This document shows positions 1-8,682 of a stretch of 64,000 nt of DNA, piece after piece (position 1 is the stretch's first letter; each line of letters starts with the position of its first letter). Origin of the DNA: Sphingomonas parva (ex Maeng et al. 2020) (GTDB lineage: Bacteria; Pseudomonadota; Alphaproteobacteria; Sphingomonadales; Sphingomonadaceae); assembly GCF_004564275.1 (NCBI RefSeq), contig NZ_SPDV01000008.1, positions 102,805 to 166,804 on the forward strand, read 5' to 3'. A program made the position numbers and the translations under genes. The notes beneath the pieces are model-generated. The model searched no databases and was not told the origin of the DNA. It saw only the letters and a program-made list of their open reading frames with translations.

Positions 1-655
1 CCTTCGGCGCCACCGCGCCCCGCTGCTTGGGGAGCGGCAAAACGGCGGCGATCCGCGCCGCCTCGACGCGGCTCAGGGTCGAGGCGTCATGGTCGAAGTA
101 GCGCTGCGCGCCGGCGTTGACGCCATAGGTGCCGATGCCGGTCTCAGCGACGTTGAGATAGACCTCCATGATCCGGCGCTTGCCCCAGAGGTTCTCGATC
201 AGCAGGGTGAACCAGGCTTCCAGGCCTTTGCGAAAATAGCCGCCGCCCTGCCAGAGGAAGGCGTTCTTCGCGGTCTGCTGACTGATCGTCGAGCCGCCGC
301 GGATCACCGATCCGCCATTGGCGTTGCGTCGCATCGCCTCGGCGATCGCGTCCTGATCGAAGCCGGAATGGCTGCAGAACTTGCTGTCCTCGGCCGAAAC
401 CACGGCGCGAACCATGTCGCGGTCGATCTCCTCGATCGCCATCCAGTCCCGCTCGGCCGAGCGGCCCGAGACCATGTCCCCGATCATCGTGAAGGTGATC
501 GGCGGATTGACGAAGCGATAGACGAACACCCAGAGGACGCTGAGCAGCACGAACAGGAACACGCCCTTCACCGCCCAGCCGAGGATGCGGCCGGGCCAGC
601 CGCGGCGCGTGGCGCGGCGGCGGGCGGGAGCAGGGCGGGAGGCGGCGCGGGCCAT
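1..655 (-). CDS. mtgA: Monofunctional peptidoglycan glycosyltransferase MtgA (3' end outside window)
   Basis: Polymerises lipid II into glycan strands at the periplasmic face of the inner membrane. Translation on the minus strand from ATG at 655 gives about 218 codons, and the C-terminus is cut off by the window start. A basic N-terminus is followed by one membrane helix (about residues 26-45) and a GT51 domain. Its catalytic motif EDSKFCSHSGFD carries the general-base Glu near residue 89, followed by GGSTISQQTAKN and KRRIMEVYLNVAETG. No transpeptidase domain is visible in the part present. It lies downstream of rpoH on the same strand, separated by a terminator, so it probably has its own promoter. 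Confidence 0.93.
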   Translation of the reverse strand, partial: MARAASRPAPARRRATRRGWPGRILGWAVKGVFLFVLLSVLWVFVYRFVNPPITFTMIGDMVSGRSAERDWMAIEEIDRDMVRAVVSAEDSKFCSHSGFDQDAIAEAMRRNANGGSVIRGGSTISQQTAKNAFLWQGGGYFRKGLEAWFTLLIENLWGKRRIMEVYLNVAETGIGTYGVNAGAQRYFDHDASTLSRVEAARIAAVLPLPKQRGAVAPK

Positions 656-660
656 CAGAA

Positions 661-695
661 AGGAAAAGCCCCTCCGCCGCGGGGGAGGAGGGGCT
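661..695 (-). terminator. Rho-independent terminator after rpoH
   Basis: Perfect 9-bp stem AGCCCCTCC (667-675) with GGAGGGGCT (687-695). Read on the minus strand it is followed by TTTTCC. It begins 15 bp past the rpoH stop codon and separates rpoH from mtgA. Confidence 0.8.
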
Positions 696-710
696 CGTTC
701 GCGTCCAGGA

Positions 711-1613
711 TCAGCCCGCGGGCAGCAGCCGGCGCTCGCCGGCCAGATTCATCAGCGCCTTCTGGAGCTTCTCGAACGCCCGGACCTCGATCTGCCGGAT
801 GCGCTCGCGGCTGACGTCATAGACCTGGCTCAGCTCCTCGAGCGTCTTCGGCTCGTCGGTCAGGCGCCGCTCGGTGAGGATGTGCTTCTCGCGCTCGTTG
901 AGGGCCTGCATCGCCTCGAGCAGAAGCTCGTGACGCACCTTCGACTCCTGCGCCTCCGCGACGCGCTCGTCCTGCAAGGGATCGGTGTCGACCAGCCAAT
1001 CCTGCCACTGGCCTTCGCCTTCCTCGCGCAGCGAGACGTTGAGCGAGGTGTCGCCGCCCATCGCCATGCGGCGGTTCATCGAAACCACGTCCTCTTCGGA
1101 CACGCCGAGGTCGGTGGCGATCTTGGTGACGTCCTCGGGGCGCAGATCGCCGTCCTCGAACGCCTCGATCTGGTTCTTCATCCGCCGCAGGTTGAAGAAG
1201 AGCTTCTTCTGCGCGGCGGTGGTGCCCATCTTCACCAGGCTCCACGAGCGGAGGATATATTCCTGGATCGAGGCGCGGATCCACCACATCGCGTAGGTCG
1301 CAAGGCGGAAGCCCCTCTCGGGCTCGAACTTCTTGACGCCCTGCATCAGGCCGATGTTGCCCTCCGAGATCAGCTCCGAGGTCGGCAGGCCGTAGCCGCG
1401 ATAGCCCATCGCGATCTTGGCGACGAGGCGGAGGTGCGAGTTGACCAGCTTGGCGGCAGCCTCAGTGTCCTGATGCTCCGTCCACCGCTTGGCCAGCATA
1501 TATTCCTCCTCGGGGGCGAGGATCGGAAATTTCTTGATCTCGGCGAGGTAGCGGTTGAGGCCCGCTTCGCCGCCCATGGCGGGGATCGTCGCCACGTTTC
1601 TTCCGCTAGCCAT
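711..1613 (-). CDS. rpoH: RNA polymerase sigma-32 factor (heat shock)
   Basis: Heat-shock sigma factor that directs RNA polymerase to chaperone and protease promoters. The 300-aa product has the family's usual length. Region 1.2/2 includes LVAKIAMGYRGYGLP and the GFRLATYAMWWIRASIQEYI stretch that contacts the -10 element. The RpoH-specific box appears as QKKLFFNLRR. Region 4 ends with VSRERIRQIEVRAFEKLQ, the -35-binding helix-turn-helix. It starts at ATG 1613, 48 bp after the end of rluD, and the two are probably co-transcribed. A strong terminator follows. Confidence 0.96.
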   Translation of the reverse strand: MASGRNVATIPAMGGEAGLNRYLAEIKKFPILAPEEEYMLAKRWTEHQDTEAAAKLVNSHLRLVAKIAMGYRGYGLPTSELISEGNIGLMQGVKKFEPERGFRLATYAMWWIRASIQEYILRSWSLVKMGTTAAQKKLFFNLRRMKNQIEAFEDGDLRPEDVTKIATDLGVSEEDVVSMNRRMAMGGDTSLNVSLREEGEGQWQDWLVDTDPLQDERVAEAQESKVRHELLLEAMQALNEREKHILTERRLTDEPKTLEELSQVYDVSRERIRQIEVRAFEKLQKALMNLAGERRLLPAG

Positions 1614-1661
1614 ACTTAAACTCCCTGGATTCCAGCTCTGTTCTGCTCTCTGCCGGTCCGT

Positions 1662-2624
1662 TCAGCCAGATAACGTGAGGCCGCTTAACAGTTCCTGCAT
1701 ATCGGACGGAACGGCGCTTTTGAACGACAAGTTTTCGCGCGAGACCGGATGGATGAAGCCGAGCTCGGCCGCGTGCAGGGCCTGCCGTTCGAAATTCAAT
1801 CTTTTCAACAACTCGCGGTGGGCGGATCGGGTCCGCCCGTAGACCGGATCGCCGATCAGCGGATGACCGAGCGAGGTCATGTGGACGCGCACCTGATGGG
1901 TGCGGCCGGTCTCGAGCCGGCATTCGACCAGCGCCGCCTCGTAGAGCGGGCGCACCATCCGATAGTGAGTCACCGCGCGCTTTCCGCGCCCGTCCACAAC
2001 GATCGCCATCTTCTGACGGTTGGCGGACGAACGGGCGAGCGGCGCGTCCACGGTGCCCGACGGCGGGTTCGGCACGCCCGCGACGATCGCCTGGTAGCGG
2101 CGGTCGATGCTGTGCCTGGCGAATTGCGCCGCAAGACCTTCGTGGGCGACGTCGGTCTTGGCCACGACCAGCAGGCCGGACGTGTCCTTGTCGATGCGAT
2201 GGACGATCCCCGGCCGCGCCACCCCGCCGATGCCCGAAAGCCGCCCCGCGCAATGGTGGAGCAAGGCGTTGACAAGGGTCCCGTCGAAATTGCCGGCCGC
2301 CGGATGGACGACCATGCCGGCCGGCTTGTCGACGACCAGCAGGTGCTCGTCCTCGTGAACGATGTCGATCGCGATCGCCTGCGGCACGTTGTGCGCCGGC
2401 TCCGGCTCGGGAACGGACACTTCGTAGGCCGCGCCGGCCACCGCCTTGGACGAAGGATCCCGCACTGGCTGGCCGGCGGGGCCGAGGACCCGGCCGCTGC
2501 TGATCAGCGCCTTCAGGCGCTCGCGGGACAGGGTCGGCACCGCCGCCGCGAGCGCTCGATCGAGACGCCAGCCTTCGGCATCGGCGGCGAGCGTTGCGGT
2601 GATCGTGTTTCCCCCCCGGGTCAT
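1662..2624 (-). CDS. rluD: 23S rRNA pseudouridine synthase RluD
   Basis: RluA/RluD-family synthase that isomerises uridines in helix 69 of 23S rRNA. From ATG 2624 the protein is 320 aa. It has an N-terminal S4 domain (WRLDRALAAAVPTLSRERLK), the signature VDKPAGMVVHPA, and the catalytic-Asp motif GIVHRIDKDTSGLLVVAKT. A GTG seven codons upstream (2645) is an alternative start, and neither start has a strong Shine-Dalgarno. It lies directly upstream of rpoH, an arrangement common in alphaproteobacteria, and is divergent from chpT. Confidence 0.94.
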   Translation of the reverse strand: MTRGGNTITATLAADAEGWRLDRALAAAVPTLSRERLKALISSGRVLGPAGQPVRDPSSKAVAGAAYEVSVPEPEPAHNVPQAIAIDIVHEDEHLLVVDKPAGMVVHPAAGNFDGTLVNALLHHCAGRLSGIGGVARPGIVHRIDKDTSGLLVVAKTDVAHEGLAAQFARHSIDRRYQAIVAGVPNPPSGTVDAPLARSSANRQKMAIVVDGRGKRAVTHYRMVRPLYEAALVECRLETGRTHQVRVHMTSLGHPLIGDPVYGRTRSAHRELLKRLNFERQALHAAELGFIHPVSRENLSFKSAVPSDMQELLSGLTLSG

Positions 2625-2777
2625 CAGGGACCTGATGTGGTGCACTGCAGCGGAAATTCAAGGGGCTTGCGACCAGAGCGACATTCTCAGCGTCGGGTCT
2701 GACGTCATGGCCTTGCAAGGCGGAGCGTGCGGGGCCAATAGGCAGACAGACGCCAGGGACTGGGGCAAGACAGCGAC

Positions 2778-3419
2778 ATGAAATCTTACGAATTTGCGAG
2801 CCTTCTGTGTTCGCGCCTCTGTCATGATCTGCTCTCGCCGGTGGGAGCATTGAACAACGGCATCGAATTGCTGGCCGACGAGCACGATCCGGAGATGCGG
2901 GCCCGCTGCCTCGACCTGCTCGGCGAGAGCGCGCGGGCCTCGGCCAACAAGCTCAAGTTCTTCCGCCTCGCCTTCGGCGCCGCCGGCGGCTTCGCCGACG
3001 AGGTCGACACGCGCGAGGCACGGGTGGCGATCGAGGGCCTGTTCGGCGGCGACGGGCGCGTCCAGCTCGGCTGGATGGTGGACGAGCCGACGATGTCGAA
3101 ATCGGCGCTCAAGATCCTGCTCAATCTCGTGCTGATCGCCGGCGACGCGCTGGTCCGCGGCGGGCGGCTCGACGTCGGCGCCGAGCGCCACGCGTCCGGG
3201 CTCGACATCGTCGTCCGCGCCGAGGGACCGCGGATCGTCCTCGATCCGGAGCTGAAGCGTGCCCTGGTCGGCGAGAGCGACGAGCAGTCGATCGCCCCGC
3301 GCGCCGCCGCCGCCTGGCTGGTCCATTCCCTGGTCGTGGAGACCGGCGGCGAGATCCAGGTCGCCGACCAGGAAGAGAACGTGCTCCTGATCGGCGCGGC
3401 GGTTCCGACCGCCGCCTGA
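2778..3419 (+). CDS. chpT: Histidine phosphotransferase ChpT (CckA-ChpT-CtrA relay)
   Basis: Dimeric phosphotransferase that passes phosphate from the hybrid kinase CckA to the cell-cycle regulator CtrA. The 213-aa protein has the family's N-terminal helix with the phospho-accepting His at residue 16 in LCHDLLSPVGALNNGIELL. A C-terminal degenerate ATPase-like fold with LKILLNLVLIAGDAL follows. It starts at ATG 2778 and is divergent from rluD. It lies 96 bp upstream of cheA on the same strand, which suggests linkage between the CtrA relay and motility genes. Confidence 0.88.
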   Translation: MKSYEFASLLCSRLCHDLLSPVGALNNGIELLADEHDPEMRARCLDLLGESARASANKLKFFRLAFGAAGGFADEVDTREARVAIEGLFGGDGRVQLGWMVDEPTMSKSALKILLNLVLIAGDALVRGGRLDVGAERHASGLDIVVRAEGPRIVLDPELKRALVGESDEQSIAPRAAAAWLVHSLVVETGGEIQVADQEENVLLIGAAVPTAA

Positions 3420-3454
3420 TCCGCCGTTCCACCGCGGTCTGCCACGCGGGCGGT

Positions 3455-3473
3455 GGTAAACTCCTTCTTTACC
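3455..3473. promoter_or_regulatory. Palindrome upstream of cheA
   Basis: GGTAAA and TTTACC are perfect 6-bp inverted half-sites separated by 7 bp, centred about 50 bp upstream of the cheA ATG. The spacing suits a dimeric regulator. I do not know which protein would bind. A CtrA site would need TTAA half-sites, and these do not match exactly. Confidence 0.35.
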
Positions 3474-3515
3474 TCTCGGCTCCCATAACCTGCATCAGGA
3501 TTGACGGCGGGGGCC

Positions 3516-5855
3516 ATGGACGACCTGATCGGCGAATTCATCGCGGAAACGCGGGACATGCTTGGTGCCCTCGGCGGAGAGATCGTCGCCTGGGAAGCCG
3601 AGCCGCACGATCGCGCGCGTCTCGATGCCATCTTCCGCTTCGTGCATACGGTGAAGGGCAATTGCGGCTTCTTCGATCTGCCGCGCCTCGCCGCGCTCAG
3701 CCACGCCGCGGAGGATGCGCTGGCCGAGGTCCGTTCGGGCAAGCGCAATGCCGATCTCGCTCTGGTCAGCGGGGTTCTTGCCATCGTCGATCGGATCGGC
3801 GAGCTGATCGAGGCGATGGACGCCTCGGAGGATCCGCCCGAGGATGACGATTCGCGGCTGATCGCGGCGCTCTCGACGGGGTCGGAGATCGCCGCGATCG
3901 TCGGCGATTCCGCCGTCCGCCGCCGTGCCCCGGCGCGCAGCATCCGTCTTTCGATCGAGCTGCTCGACCGGATGATGAACGGCGTCTCCGATCTGGTGCT
4001 CGCCCGCAACGAGCTCGCCCGCCGCCTTCGCGACGCCTCGCTTCCGGTCGAGACCGACGAGGCGTTCGAGCGCGTCTCGGCTTCGATCGCCGAGGTGCGT
4101 GAGGCGATCACCCGCACCCGCATGCAGCGCGTCGAGACCCTGTTCGCCGCCATTCCGCGCATGGTGCGCGACCTCGGCTCGGCGACCGGCAAGAAGGTGC
4201 TGCTCGATATCGACGGCGGCGACGTCGAGCTCGATCGCGAGATGATCGAGATGATCCGCGATCCGCTCACCCATATCGTCCGCAACGCGATCGATCACGG
4301 CATCGAGCCGGCGGCGGCGCGGCGCCGCGCCGGCAAGAGCGAAACCGGGCTGCTGCGAGTCAGCGCCCGCCAGGCCGGCAACCAGATCCTGATCGAGGTC
4401 GCGGACGACGGCCGCGGCATCGACGGCGACGCGCTTGTCGGGCGCGCTCTGGCGGCAAGCCTTCTGACGCCCGATCAGGCCGCCCGCCTTACCCCCGACC
4501 GCCGGCTCTCCCTGATCTTCGAGCCAGGTCTTTCGACCGCCACCAAGGTCACCTCCCTGTCCGGGCGCGGCGTCGGCATGGACGTGGTGCGCGCGAACAT
4601 CGAGCGGATCGGCGGTCTCGTCGACGTCGATTCCACGGTGGGGCAGGGCGTGCGCTTCACCCTGCGCGTGCCGTTGACGCTGACCATCATTCCCGGCCTC
4701 ACCGTCGAGGTCGGCGGCCAGAGCTTCGCCATTCCGCGATCGGCGATCGAGGAGATCGTCCGCACCCGCGCGGCCGGCGTCCGGGTCGAGATCGTCGCCG
4801 GAGCCGGGGTCGTCACCCTCCGCGGCGAGCGTTTCCCCGTCGTCGCGCTTGCCGGCGTGCTCGGCACGGAGAGCCGAATCGATGTCTCCGAACAATTGCT
4901 GGTCCTGCTCAAGACGACCGGCGGCGGCGCCTATGCGCTGGCGGTCGACGACGTCCACGATCACGAGGAGCTCGTCGTGAAGCCCGCCTCGCCGGCGGTG
5001 ATGGCGACCGGCCTCTACGCGGGGACGACGCTGGACGGCGATGGCCGCCCGGTGCTGCTGCTCGATCCCGCCGGTCTCGCCGCCGCCGCGGGCGTCTCCC
5101 TCGATCGCGGCGAGCTCGCCGCGGCCGCGGACAGCGAGTGCCAGGCCGACGAGCAGCGCCCGGTGCTGCTCTTCACCACGCTCGCCGGTGCCCGGCGCGC
5201 CGTCAGCCTGCCCGCCGTCCACCGGATCGACGAAGTGCCGCCGGCCACGATTGCGGCCAGCGGCGGCCGTTTCCATATCACCCTCGACGACCGCATCCTG
5301 CCGCTCGCCGGCTGCGATCGCGTGCCCGATCGGGCCAAGATCCCGATCCTCCGCCTCACCGACGGCTGCGACGAGATCGCCTACGCCGTGGACGAGGTCA
5401 TCGACACGGTCATGCTCGGCTCGGGGCTCGTCCCGCCGCCCCAGCCCGGTGAGATCCAGGGTGTGGCGCTGGTCGACGGCGAGCAGGTGGAGGTCGTCGA
5501 CCTGTTCTGGATCTTCGCGCATCACGCCGCCGGGGCGCCCGCGGCCGACCGACCGCTCTGCCTGATCCCGGAAGCCGATCCGTGGATGGACACCTTCCTG
5601 CGCCCGCTGATCGAGAGCGCCGGCTATCGCGTCGTCCGGGGCGGCGAGGCGGCCGCCGAGCTGCCGTCCGCCGATCTCGTCGTGGTCGACGTCGAGACGG
5701 GCGCCGAGCCGCCGTCGGGCGCTGGTCAGGTGCTGAGGTTGCGCGCCACCCCCGAGCCGCGCGGAGCCAGGGACGACAGCATCCATCGCTACGATCGCGC
5801 CGCCTTGCTGGCCGTCCTCGGTGACGCCGCGCGCGCGGCGAGGAAGGAGGCCTAA
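3516..5855 (+). CDS. cheA: Chemotaxis histidine kinase CheA (with extra CheW-like and receiver-like C-terminus)
   Basis: Autophosphorylating kinase that signals from chemoreceptors to CheY and CheB. From ATG 3516 it is 779 aa; a TTG five codons upstream is in frame. The HPt domain has phospho-His 44 in HTVKG. There is no obvious P2 domain. The dimerisation helices begin near residue 140. The kinase core has an N box HIVRNAIDHGIE, G1 VADDGRGID and G2 GRGVGMDVV. A CheW/P5 domain follows (about residues 390-530), then a second divergent CheW-like segment (about 540-680). The last ~95 residues resemble a receiver domain without the N-terminal acidic pair. The gene overlaps nothing; cheW starts 2 bp after its stop. 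Confidence 0.93.
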   Translation: MDDLIGEFIAETRDMLGALGGEIVAWEAEPHDRARLDAIFRFVHTVKGNCGFFDLPRLAALSHAAEDALAEVRSGKRNADLALVSGVLAIVDRIGELIEAMDASEDPPEDDDSRLIAALSTGSEIAAIVGDSAVRRRAPARSIRLSIELLDRMMNGVSDLVLARNELARRLRDASLPVETDEAFERVSASIAEVREAITRTRMQRVETLFAAIPRMVRDLGSATGKKVLLDIDGGDVELDREMIEMIRDPLTHIVRNAIDHGIEPAAARRRAGKSETGLLRVSARQAGNQILIEVADDGRGIDGDALVGRALAASLLTPDQAARLTPDRRLSLIFEPGLSTATKVTSLSGRGVGMDVVRANIERIGGLVDVDSTVGQGVRFTLRVPLTLTIIPGLTVEVGGQSFAIPRSAIEEIVRTRAAGVRVEIVAGAGVVTLRGERFPVVALAGVLGTESRIDVSEQLLVLLKTTGGGAYALAVDDVHDHEELVVKPASPAVMATGLYAGTTLDGDGRPVLLLDPAGLAAAAGVSLDRGELAAAADSECQADEQRPVLLFTTLAGARRAVSLPAVHRIDEVPPATIAASGGRFHITLDDRILPLAGCDRVPDRAKIPILRLTDGCDEIAYAVDEVIDTVMLGSGLVPPPQPGEIQGVALVDGEQVEVVDLFWIFAHHAAGAPAADRPLCLIPEADPWMDTFLRPLIESAGYRVVRGGEAAAELPSADLVVVDVETGAEPPSGAGQVLRLRATPEPRGARDDSIHRYDRAALLAVLGDAARAARKEA

Positions 5856-5856
5856 G

Positions 5857-6288
5857 GTGGCCGAATTGCTCCTCATCGTCACGCTCGCCGGCGAGCAGGT
5901 CGCCGTGCTTGCCTCGGAAGTCGAATCGGTCGTCGAGGTCGAGGGCCTGACGCCGGTGCCGCGCGCCGGCGGCCATGTCGCGGGCCTCACCGCGCTGCGC
6001 AGCCGGGTGCTGACCGTGATCGACTGCATGGCTTCGCTCGAGCCCGGCGGCCGGATCGACAATCCGCGCGACGCCATCGTCGTGGTCGCCGACGGACATC
6101 CCTACGCCCTGCTGGTCGATCGCGTCGAGGACGTGGTCGAGGCCGAGGGCGAGATTGCGCCGGTCCCGGCCTCGCTCGCCTCCGGCTGGGCGGGGGTGGC
6201 GACCGGCTACGTGCCGGCCGAGGGACGCTTGTTCCTGCTGGTCGACATCCATGCCCTCATTGCCGGCCCGACCGCAGAGGCCGCATGA
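5857..6288 (+). CDS. cheW: Chemotaxis coupling protein CheW
   Basis: Adaptor linking chemoreceptors to CheA at the membrane array. It is a 143-aa single CheW domain (ELLLIVTLAGEQVAVLASEV at the start, and PVPRAGGHVAGLTALRSRVL in the receptor/kinase-binding middle). GTG 5857 is chosen because it follows the cheA stop by 1 bp and has an AGGAAGGAGG ribosome site just upstream. Translational coupling to cheA is likely. Confidence 0.9.
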   Translation: MAELLLIVTLAGEQVAVLASEVESVVEVEGLTPVPRAGGHVAGLTALRSRVLTVIDCMASLEPGGRIDNPRDAIVVVADGHPYALLVDRVEDVVEAEGEIAPVPASLASGWAGVATGYVPAEGRLFLLVDIHALIAGPTAEAA

Positions 6289-6352
6289 GCCCCTTTAATC
6301 CCGTGCTTACCCTTGGCGGCGTAGCCGTCCGTTCGAACAGCGAGTGAAGATC

Positions 6353-6718
6353 ATGAAGAGCTGCCTTGTCGTCGACGATTCGAAGGTCATTCGAAAGGTC
6401 GCACGCCATATTCTGGAGACGCTGAACTTCACCGTGGAGGAGGCCGGCGACGGGCGAGAGGCGCTTGCGCGGTGCGAGGAGCACATGCCGGACGTCGTCC
6501 TGCTCGACTGGAACATGCCGGTAATGGGCGGAATGGAATTCCTCCGCACGCTGCGCCAGCGCGACATCGAGCCGCAGCCCAAGGTGGTCTTCTGCACCAC
6601 CGAAAACGATGCGGCCCACATTCGCGCGGCGATCGACGCCGGCGCCGACGAATATGTGATGAAGCCGTTCGATCGCGAGACTCTCGAAAGCAAGCTGCAG
6701 ATCGTCGGCGTCGCGTGA
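6353..6718 (+). CDS. cheY: Single-domain response regulator CheY
   Basis: Diffusible receiver that carries phosphate from CheA to the flagellar switch. From ATG 6353 the protein is 121 aa and is all receiver domain. It shows the acidic pair D8-D9, phospho-acceptor D52 in VVLLDWNMPVMGG, a Thr in the FCTTEND segment and Lys in VMKPFD. A GTG three codons upstream (6344) is an equally possible start, since neither has a clear Shine-Dalgarno. Its stop codon overlaps the GTG of cheB. Confidence 0.92.
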   Translation: MKSCLVVDDSKVIRKVARHILETLNFTVEEAGDGREALARCEEHMPDVVLLDWNMPVMGGMEFLRTLRQRDIEPQPKVVFCTTENDAAHIRAAIDAGADEYVMKPFDRETLESKLQIVGVA

Positions 6719-7809
6719 CCTCCGCCGCTTCCGCGGCACCGCGCTCTCCTGTCGGGACCGAGGACCGGCCGCCTCCGATACGCCTGATGATCGTCGACGA
6801 TTCGCCGGTGGCGCGGGCGGTGCTGGCGCGCATGCTGGCGCCGCACGGGGATATGGAGGTGGTGGCGATCGCCGGCAATGCGCCGGAGGCGCTCGATGCG
6901 CTCGCCGGCACCCGCGTCGACATCGTGCTCCTCGACATCGAGATGCCGGGCACCAGCGGCCTGGAAGCGCTTCCGGAGATCCTGCGCAGGGGGCAGGGAG
7001 CCAGGGTTCTCGTCGTCTCCTCGGCGTGCGACGAAGGCGCTGCGGCGGTGGTCAAGGCGCTCTCGCTCGGCGCCGCCGACACGCTCCCCAAGCCCGGCAT
7101 CGGCCGCTTCGCCGGACGTTTCTCCGACGAGCTGGTCGATCGGCTGCGGCGGATCGGTCCCGCGGCTCGCCACGGCCAGTCGGCGCCGATCGACGCGCTC
7201 CGGTTGCGGCCCCCGTCGGAGCACCGCCTCGGGTGCCTCGCGCTCGGCGCCTCGACCGGGGGACTTCACGCGATCACCGGCATCCTCAAGGCGCTGCCGG
7301 CGATGATCGGCGCGCCGATCCTCGTGACCCAGCATCTTCCGCCGGCATTCATGCCGTTCTTCGCCCGCCAGATCGAGGGCGCATGCGGGCGGGCGACCCG
7401 GCTTGCCGAGCCCGGGCTCGTCCTTCAGCCCGAAGAGGTCGTTCTCGCGCCCGGCGACGCGCACCTCGCGCTCGATCAGCACGGCAGCCGGGTGCTGGTG
7501 CGGCTCGACACGACGCCCGTGGCGAGCGGCTGCCTGCCGTCGGTCGACGTCATGCTCGGCGCCACGGCGGAGATCTACGGGCGCAGCGCGGTGGGGGTCG
7601 TGCTCAGCGGCATCGGGCGCGACGGCCTGGAAGGCGCGCGGCGGATCGTCGAGCGGGCAGGGACGATCTTCGTCCAGGACCGCGCCAGCTCCGCCGTATG
7701 GGGCATGCCGCGCGCGGTTGCGGAAGCCGGGCTCGCTTCGGCGATCCTGCCGCCGGCCGATCTCGGCCGCCGGATCGCCGCCCGAACGGAGGCAAAGCCA
7801 TGGAGGTGA
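6715..7809 (+). CDS. cheB: Chemotaxis methylesterase/deamidase CheB
   Basis: Removes methyl groups from chemoreceptors for adaptation and is activated by CheA-dependent phosphorylation. It is 364 aa from GTG 6715, which overlaps the cheY stop (GTGA). The receiver domain has phospho-Asp 74 in VLLDIEMPGTSG. The methylesterase domain has the nucleophile Ser about residue 180 in LGASTGG, His in TQHLPPAFM and Asp in SGIGRDGLEG. The usual TGMG before the Asp is altered to SGIG. It overlaps cheR by 10 bp. Confidence 0.92.
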   Translation: MTSAASAAPRSPVGTEDRPPPIRLMIVDDSPVARAVLARMLAPHGDMEVVAIAGNAPEALDALAGTRVDIVLLDIEMPGTSGLEALPEILRRGQGARVLVVSSACDEGAAAVVKALSLGAADTLPKPGIGRFAGRFSDELVDRLRRIGPAARHGQSAPIDALRLRPPSEHRLGCLALGASTGGLHAITGILKALPAMIGAPILVTQHLPPAFMPFFARQIEGACGRATRLAEPGLVLQPEEVVLAPGDAHLALDQHGSRVLVRLDTTPVASGCLPSVDVMLGATAEIYGRSAVGVVLSGIGRDGLEGARRIVERAGTIFVQDRASSAVWGMPRAVAEAGLASAILPPADLGRRIAARTEAKPWR

Positions 7810-8651
7810 GCGAGGCTGCGATCCGCGTGCTCGGCTCCCTGCTCGGCGCGCGCACCGGCCAGCAGCTGGCGATGAGCCGCAGCTGGCGTATCCACACCGT
7901 CCTGCAGTCGCTGGTGCGCGAGCGCGGACTCGGCTCGCTGGATCGGCTCGTCCATGCCGTCGCGGCCGGCGGGGAGCCGGAGCTGGCCGATGCGGTGGTC
8001 GACGCTTTGCTCAACAACGAGACCAGCTTCTATCGCGACCGCACCAGCTTCGAGCAATTGCTCGGTCCGGCGCTGGCACGGCTCGAGGAGGCGCGCGCCC
8101 GGACGCGGCGCCTCTCCATCTGGTCCGCCGGCTGCTCGACGGGCCAGGAAGCCTATTCGCTCGCCATGTGGTTCGCCGAGCGCAAGAGCCGCTGGGCCGG
8201 CTGGACGATCGAGATCGTCGCCAGCGACGTCTCCCGCGCCGCGGTCGAGCAGGCGCGCGGCGGCCTTTATTCCCAGTTCGAGGTGCAGCGCGGCCTGCCG
8301 GTGACGCAGATGATGCGCTGGTTCGAGGAGCGGCCCGGCGCCAATTGGCAGATCTCCGACGAGCTTCGCGCGATGGTTCGCTTCGAGATGCGCAGCCTGA
8401 TCGACGCGCCGCCCGCGCCGGGCCGCTTCGACATCATCCTGTGCCGCAACGTCCTGCTCTATTTCGCCGAGCCGGTGCGGCGGACCGTCTTCTCGCGGCT
8501 CGCCGAGGCCGCGGCAGAGGACGGCGTGCTGATGCTCGGCGCCGGAGAGACGGTGATCGGCCAGACGCGTGCCTTCGTCTCCGATCCGGACTGTCGCGGC
8601 CTGTATTTGCGTCATCCGGAAGCCATGGCGCCTTGCCGCGCCGCCTCTTGA
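7800..8651 (+). CDS. cheR: Chemoreceptor methyltransferase CheR
   Basis: SAM-dependent O-methyltransferase that methylates glutamates on chemoreceptors and opposes CheB. It is 283 aa from ATG 7800. It has the N-terminal helical domain, NNETSFYRD, the SAM-binding motif IWSAGCSTGQEAYSLAM, an acidic motif VASDVSRAAVEQA, and ILCRNVLLYF. It overlaps the end of cheB and is the last che gene. No chemoreceptor or flagellar gene lies in this window. Confidence 0.94.
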   Translation: MEVSEAAIRVLGSLLGARTGQQLAMSRSWRIHTVLQSLVRERGLGSLDRLVHAVAAGGEPELADAVVDALLNNETSFYRDRTSFEQLLGPALARLEEARARTRRLSIWSAGCSTGQEAYSLAMWFAERKSRWAGWTIEIVASDVSRAAVEQARGGLYSQFEVQRGLPVTQMMRWFEERPGANWQISDELRAMVRFEMRSLIDAPPAPGRFDIILCRNVLLYFAEPVRRTVFSRLAEAAAEDGVLMLGAGETVIGQTRAFVSDPDCRGLYLRHPEAMAPCRAAS

Positions 8652-8682
8652 CGCACGCGCCATTTTCCTGCCCGAAGGCTTC

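Noticed and set aside
3495..6077. 860-codon antisense frame opposite cheA and cheW
   Set aside because: No recognisable motif, Arg/Asp/Gly-rich, and fully covered by cheA and cheW on the other strand.
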